The notes under the pieces are model-generated. The model was given only the letters and a program-made list of their open reading frames with translations. It had not been told where the DNA came from and did no database searches. Of a stretch of 64,000 nt of DNA, positions 58,548 through 64,000 are shown piece by piece. A program made the translations under genes and the position numbers. Source of the stretch: Paracentrotus lividus (taxonomy: Eukaryota > Echinodermata > Echinoidea > Camarodonta > Echinidae); contig CALNVZ010002100.1 of assembly GCA_940671915.1 (NCBI GenBank), positions 8,203,515 through 8,267,514 of the forward strand, read 5' to 3'. How positions within the stretch are numbered: position 1 is the stretch's first letter; every line of letters begins with the position of its first letter.

Positions 58548-59518
58548 AAAGGTGGAATATTTTTTTGCCGCTATAGCGACACTATTGTGCTCCGGTTTTA
58601 ATTTCTTGAATATGTTTGTCCCTGCTTTTACGTTTCGAGACCCTGGCTATATCTTGAACATTCTCCGAACCCTTCACGGAAATTTTTTTCAAAAAAAAGT
58701 TTTGTCAAACCCCGTCGATGCCCATTTTTATCATTTTTTCTCCTTTTGGGGCCACTTTTTGTTTACCCGGCCGATGAAGCCCCCCTCAGTTCTATCCCCA
58801 GTAAACGCGTCTGAGTTGTGCTGTTTATATTTGTCTTTATGTTAAACCTAGATTTATGGGGGACGGCTCGGGTCTCTTGTCTAGGGGAGGGGTTGAGATA
58901 AAAAGTGTGATTTGTGAAAATTCGGAATGTTTTATTCCACGTTTATGCTAAAAACAAAGAAATAAAAAACAACCTTTAACCATTAATTTTTATCACTTTC
59001 CCCTAATTTATTTTTTTTAGCCTTGATGACAAGGTTGTAAATGATAACTATTGATGATACTTCATGTTGATTTATGTTTGGCTGATATTTTACTATACAA
59101 TTTAGGGAAGATAGAAATTTGCATGGTATAAAAAATAATAAAATCAATGTTGAACCGCAATCAAAATAAATTTTGATCCCTCCCCTAGACACACGAGTCG
59201 AGCATGTAACCATATAACTAGATTTAACTTAAAGAACAATACCAGCTCTACACCTCAGATGTTTCCTTGGGGTAGGACTGAGGGCAACTTGATGGGTCGC
59301 GTACACACAAGGGGGCCCCAAAAATAAGAAAAAATGACGAAAATGGCCATCTTCTGAGGGTGGCAAATTTTTTTGAAGAAAAATCGCCGGGAAGTGTTGA
59401 GGGAACGTCCAAGGTATAGCCGGGATCCCGGAAAGTGAAATCGGTGACCAACACAATCAAGAAATTAAAGCCGGAACAACATAACGTCGTTGGAGCCAGA
59501 AAAAAATATTCCACCTTT
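58548..59518. mobile_element. Foldback element, family B copy 2 (complete)
   Basis: Begins AAAGGTGGAATAT and ends ATATTCCACCTTT; arms are about 300 bases, imperfect (for example CCGGTTTTAATTTCTTGAA paired with TCAAGAAATTAAAGCCGG). No protein frame. Same family as 28,792-29,668. Confidence 0.78.
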
Positions 59519-61290
59519 ATTGCGAACAGTGTATTTACAAACATTTATGATGGAGGTTGTCAATAACAAAACACGGATCATTCTGAATAATTAAGATCAT
59601 TAATTAAATTACTTACTCGACGAAACCGTATTTCAAAATAGTACATAAAATGAACATCATTGCTTGAAATTCTTTCGCTGATTATTAACTTATTTCGTAA
59701 GAGTAATCTTAGCTTGGAAAGATTGGAACGGTAATAAACTGAACACAAACTCAGCATTACATGCTGCTGAAGTTTCCATGACAAGAGAATTCACATAATA
59801 TACACGGTAAATTAAGTATTAAGTAAATGTCTAAAGATTGTTATCAGGAGAAAAGCTTAATCACGACTACTTATTTCAGTATGGACCTAATGAACCTAGG
59901 GTAAGTAAATTCAGATTTTTTGTTTTGTTTTGTTTTGTTTGTTTTTGTTTTTTATTTATGCTTTTTTTTAAATTATTGTAGGTCTATAAACTAACTTTTC
60001 TGACCGCATGGATCGCCTACTGAAATTGGGAAATAATGTCTGTGAATAATGTGAACGTAAACTGCGTTGTGTGGCAGGCATGTATCTCTATCAGTGATGT
60101 GCATGTGACGCTATACACTTTACCCTGTTTACTTGAAACAATGCCACTCTAAAGTTCAACAGGCTTCCAAAGGGAAATGCCAATCGGCGATTCATCATAA
60201 GACTGTCACAAAGGTAAGAGAGTCAAATATTTTGTTATGGATTGTTAGCTAATGCATCGAGCTACATATACTTATCCACTTCAACGTCCCTCCTCCAGTA
60301 TAAACTTTACATACACATCATTGAAGAAAATTTATATTCATGAGCCTCGTGCATATAAAGATTCTTGCCTCCTTTCACATTTTTTATATCATAAAATGAT
60401 TTGTATTATGTATTTTGAAAAGTAAATGAATGTTACTTGAACTGAACTGAATAATAATTACAGCAGTATACAGGCGCGAATTCAAGATATCCGAATTGAA
60501 TGCATTTCTCAGGCCAAATTGTCTAGGGACAAAAGCGGCTCTATTATGTTTACGCATGGGCCCGATACTTTCATTGTATTTAATCAGGCTGCGTCCGCTA
60601 CTGGTATAATTGCATATTAAGGATACAGGATTGACACGGTCATGCTGATAACAATACCATGATATAAATTAAAGGTAGTGTCAGCCTTTTGCAGGCAAAA
60701 ATATTAAATTTCTAGTTTTTGAGAGGATATAGTAGTATACCAGTGACTATATCTTCCCACAACATAATTAAGCTCAAATGTGTATGTTTTTCATTATATT
60801 GCAATTATCAAAATTCATTCCTATTTTTTCGTACCTCGAAAAATATACCATACGGTGCGAACCGCTGACCGTTAGCGCAGAGAATAATGCACGCTGATGC
60901 GCCGTGTGTATATTGCTGTGTGCGGTCCGCATCGCACGCGCTGTAATATCAACGATGTTGATGGAGAGCTGGTCAAGATTGGTAGTCAGATTTTCGTTTC
61001 GTATTACTGATCTAGGCAACCTATGACAGTAAGATTGAATAGACAGTATAGGTCGATCATATTCTACAGTTATGCCAAGGTGCATTAGTTTTCGAAATTT
61101 GTGAAAAAGGCTGATACCATAGGCAAACAATTATTAATTAGTAACAAATCATTTAACTATTATCTGCAAAAGCATTCTAATAATATTGCTTATGCTTTAT
61201 AATCATATAAGCATGGATCGTGATACGATCCACGATATTAGCAAGTATTCCGCTTCAAAATGTTAATTTATACACAGATGTCCACATTTC

Positions 61291-61378
61291 TCTCTCTCTC
61301 TCTCTCTCTCGCACGCACACACACACACACGCACACTCCCATACACACTCTCACAATCACGCACACGCACACACTCCA
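61291..61378. repeat. Compound (TC)n(CA)n microsatellite
   Basis: A run of CT repeats followed directly by interrupted CA repeats. Confidence 0.9.
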
Positions 61379-62706
61379 CATATAACCTCAATCCTCTTTT
61401 TTAATCTGCTCACAGGCTTCATGCCCATTCGGCAGAAAGGTATAGACCTCAAGTGGGGGAGGTTTAATAACTGATAACCTACTGAGCGATTTGCTTATAT
61501 CTTAATGAGAATTTTTTTTAAATAGTTAAGTTCATGAATAATAACACTGATAATTTATTTTATTTTGCAGGATATTTCAACTTTTCCCCAAGTTTTATGA
61601 AGTTGAAAATTTTGAAGGGGAGGTCTCGAATGTACTTTGATTGAATTAAGAAGGTCATATTTAAGTATCGCCGAAATGATGTAGGAACTTCGTTGAAAAT
61701 ATTAAATTCCACTTTATAGATTATTTTTCATTAACGTAATACATTAGTACTTTATTTATTTTTATTGTTTTATTTATTTATTTATTTTTTGGTTGGGGGT
61801 ATAGAATAAATTGAGTTTTTAAATTTTGAACCACGTTGTATTTGGATACCAAAGGGCATGGTTACGAAATGGCGATAACAAGCGATAATTGTCATGATAA
61901 TTATGCACAAAACTGGAGGTTTATTACTTTGCTAATAAACATCCGCGATTATGCAAAATTATCGTTTTTAAGCTTTGATTTAAGAATAATCATCAACGCA
62001 GTAACAAAAAATAGTGCAACAAAAAATGTGGCTTATCAATAAGTGATCACATTTAGAATAATACATCAGCATTGTTGAAAAGAATATTTTGTAGAATTAG
62101 GCACAGCTCAACAGCAGAAATTTTATATGATAGATAATAAAATGATGTGTAGATGTATGAAAGCACATTTCCAAACGACCAAAAAGCCGTTTATGAATAG
62201 AAATAAAGAAAAAAGTTAGAGACCGAGGAAAACAAAAGCATCAAAACGGCAATTCTTATGAATCAATGAAAGGGGCCAAAGGAAGATGTGAATATTTCCT
62301 TGTACCCACATACCTGCATCTTTAATGAACGTCAGTCAACATGTAGTAATACAAATGCTACAGCTGCATAATGAATGCTAGATTTGAAGGGGAGTGCACA
62401 ATTTGGTCTCGTATGTAAACCAGTGTAGTCCAGCATTGTACGGATCCTTTGTATAATGAGACAAGGCAAAGCCCAGGAAATCCACCCCAATACAATTTGC
62501 GGAAGAGTTATAACTGTCATTTAATAACCCTGAGGCCATAGTGAGGTGGTGCCTGTAAAAACATGTTAATGTGTACTTCTACTGTAAATCATTAGCTTTG
62601 CCTGTCACTCAACCTAATGCCAAATGCACCTCAGAATCGACATTAACTAAACATGCATCATTGTTACAGGTTATATTTCTGCAGACGTAATGAAAGGGAA
62701 CTAATA

Positions 62707-63145
62707 TATTTTGTGTATAATAAAATGGTACATTTGGAAAACATTTATTTAAAGTATGAATATTAATCATAACCTGGTATAGTCTGGTATTTTCATAAAG
62801 TAGAAACATCAGGCTTTCTTCTTCAATTTTTTTCATCCCATTTGGTGGTGTAATTTTTGAGATATGACCAGTTTTCTGCAATCAGGACATATCCATTTTC
62901 GCACGATGTCCATGCTTTTGTGTAGGTTCCGCATAATGGAACAATAGAAGTGCGTAATTTCGATTTGTGCCTCGTCGCACAAAACCTAGCATAACTTTTG
63001 TTTTACGAAAGCAAATTATACAGAAAAAAGTGCATCAGCAATAAAAATCCTTTTGCTTTAATTTGGTACCACATACACATATCATTTGAAAGGATTTCAC
63101 AACTAAATTTTTTCCCCGACTGTACGATTTTATTTACACAGACTG
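62707..63145. mobile_element. Tc1/mariner-like MITE, family A copy 4 (inverted)
   Basis: Same orientation as copy 3. The left end is eroded (TATTTTGTGT), the right end is ACACAGACTG followed by TA. The interior TATGACCAGTTTTCTGCAAT is shared with the other copies. Confidence 0.8.
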
Positions 63146-64000
63146 TATATTTTGTAGAGGGGTAGGATGTATCGAATTATGTACCGAATTATGATATTAT
63201 AATAACCTCATATTTCATATTGTAGCAAATACCTTTCTCGTGTTCCTTCAATCCCATTAAAGTGCAATAGTTCACAAAAGAAGCAATTAAATGCCAGGGT
63301 AGAGAATTTATATAATATTGAATATTTTCTTTTATACCTTGATTGCCTATCAAATCATTCACCTTGGGCTTGTTCGTCATGCGTAGTCATTGGTAGAGTA
63401 GGCCAACTATCCAATTATGTACATTTATGAACAAAGAGTCGAATAGTAATGAAATAGTATATTTATAAAATATGAAATTTTAGTAAGCCTATCTAATATT
63501 TATTCAAGCTGGTATGACTCACTAAAAAACAATTTTATTTCTGTTAAAGATCCTCTTCATAAACATCTCAAATTGAGATTGCTTTCATATGTTTTTAATA
63601 ACGTAAATTATAATACCCTATTATTTAAGACCATTTTCACATGATTTCTAAAATGCACAAGATTAAATTGTTCACCTATATACAGCACTTTGTTTGATAT
63701 GAAAGATATTTGCATATTAACCTAGTTTGTAAGTAAAGAAAGCTCTTCCATCAACTAAAATCATTATATGATTTTAATCTGAAATAAATAAAGTAAATCA
63801 CTGAACATGCTGAATGACCTTTTAGATTTATCTATATCTTGATGAATGCGAAAGACAGATGAGATATAAAGCGCACTTGAGATATAGGAGTATCTGCTTT
63901 CTTTTCATGAAGGAGTGTGTGCGCTACCATATGAAGTGTTTTAAGAAGGTCGAATAAGCTCATTTTCTGGACTTGTTTTCTATGACCTGGCAGTAGTCCT

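Larger units (their letters stand above)
57305..64000. other. Large upstream intron or intergenic DNA
   Basis: No exon found. Contents: GTTTAAAC-rich MITE 58,131-58,399, foldback 58,548-59,518, (TC)n(CA)n at about 61,291-61,378, Tc1/mariner-like MITE 62,707-63,145, T-rich runs. An open frame at 60,774-61,130 has no recognisable homology. Confidence 0.55.

Noticed and set aside
60774..61130. 118-codon minus-strand open frame as an upstream exon or gene
   Set aside because: No domain, no convincing splice sites and no phase link to the Piccolo exon at 57,100-57,304.
1..64000. CRISPR arrays, bacterial operons, viral genes
   Set aside because: No spaced identical direct repeats, no ribosome-binding-site-led gene clusters and no viral protein signatures. 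All supported genes have spliced animal structure.

Overview
This is eukaryotic, intron-rich, AT-rich animal DNA. Two minus-strand genes, both incomplete, are recognisable, and the space between their exons is packed with short non-autonomous DNA transposons, microsatellites and a tRNA-derived SINE. The exon sequences and the repeat style (a tRNA-headed SINE with an ATT-repeat tail, and many foldback MITEs) suggest a marine invertebrate deuterostome, most likely an echinoderm such as a sea urchin. I infer this; no marker proves it. Splice sites below were placed by eye, using GT/AG signals, reading-frame phase and protein similarity.

Left end (about 1-6,830): the 5' half of a peroxisomal ABC half-transporter of the ABCD1/ABCD2 type. 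The initiator ATG is at 6,830; exons follow at 6,042-6,830, 5,168-5,351, 3,585-3,764 and 1,269-1,390. The nucleotide-binding domain lies beyond position 1. Three single-base frame breaks fall in three consecutive exons, and the splice phases fit only if each is repaired, so this is either a flawed consensus or an early pseudogene.

Middle and right (13,476 to beyond 57,304): the active-zone scaffold Piccolo (PCLO). Twenty-nine exons, about 3,170 codons, can be ordered. They encode a low-complexity N-terminal half with a giant 3,986-base exon, coiled coils, a PDZ domain, C2A, a long disordered linker and a C2B domain ending at the stop at 13,476-13,478. The N-terminal zinc-finger exons are not in the window.

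The strongest structural anomaly is that about 9,026-18,439 is repeated at 18,465-about 28,022, immediately after a run of exactly 25 Ns. The second copy differs mainly by scattered one-base insertions and deletions, which break every C2B exon longer than about 30 bases that I compared. It ends in a roughly 107-base stutter where clean sequence resumes. I read this as an untrimmed raw long-read gap fill rather than a biological duplication. If so, the Piccolo locus is inflated by about 9.6 kb, and the only true C2B exons are those at 13,476-16,414.

The rest is intron and intergenic DNA with several transposable-element families: a TA-flanked Tc1/mariner-like MITE (four copies), GAGACGTC-rich foldbacks, a TTAA-flanked element, an element with a perfect 8-bp target duplication, large palindromes and a tandemly duplicated intron segment. 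I found no rRNA, functional tRNA, CRISPR array, virus or mobile coding sequence, and no previously undescribed multigene system.
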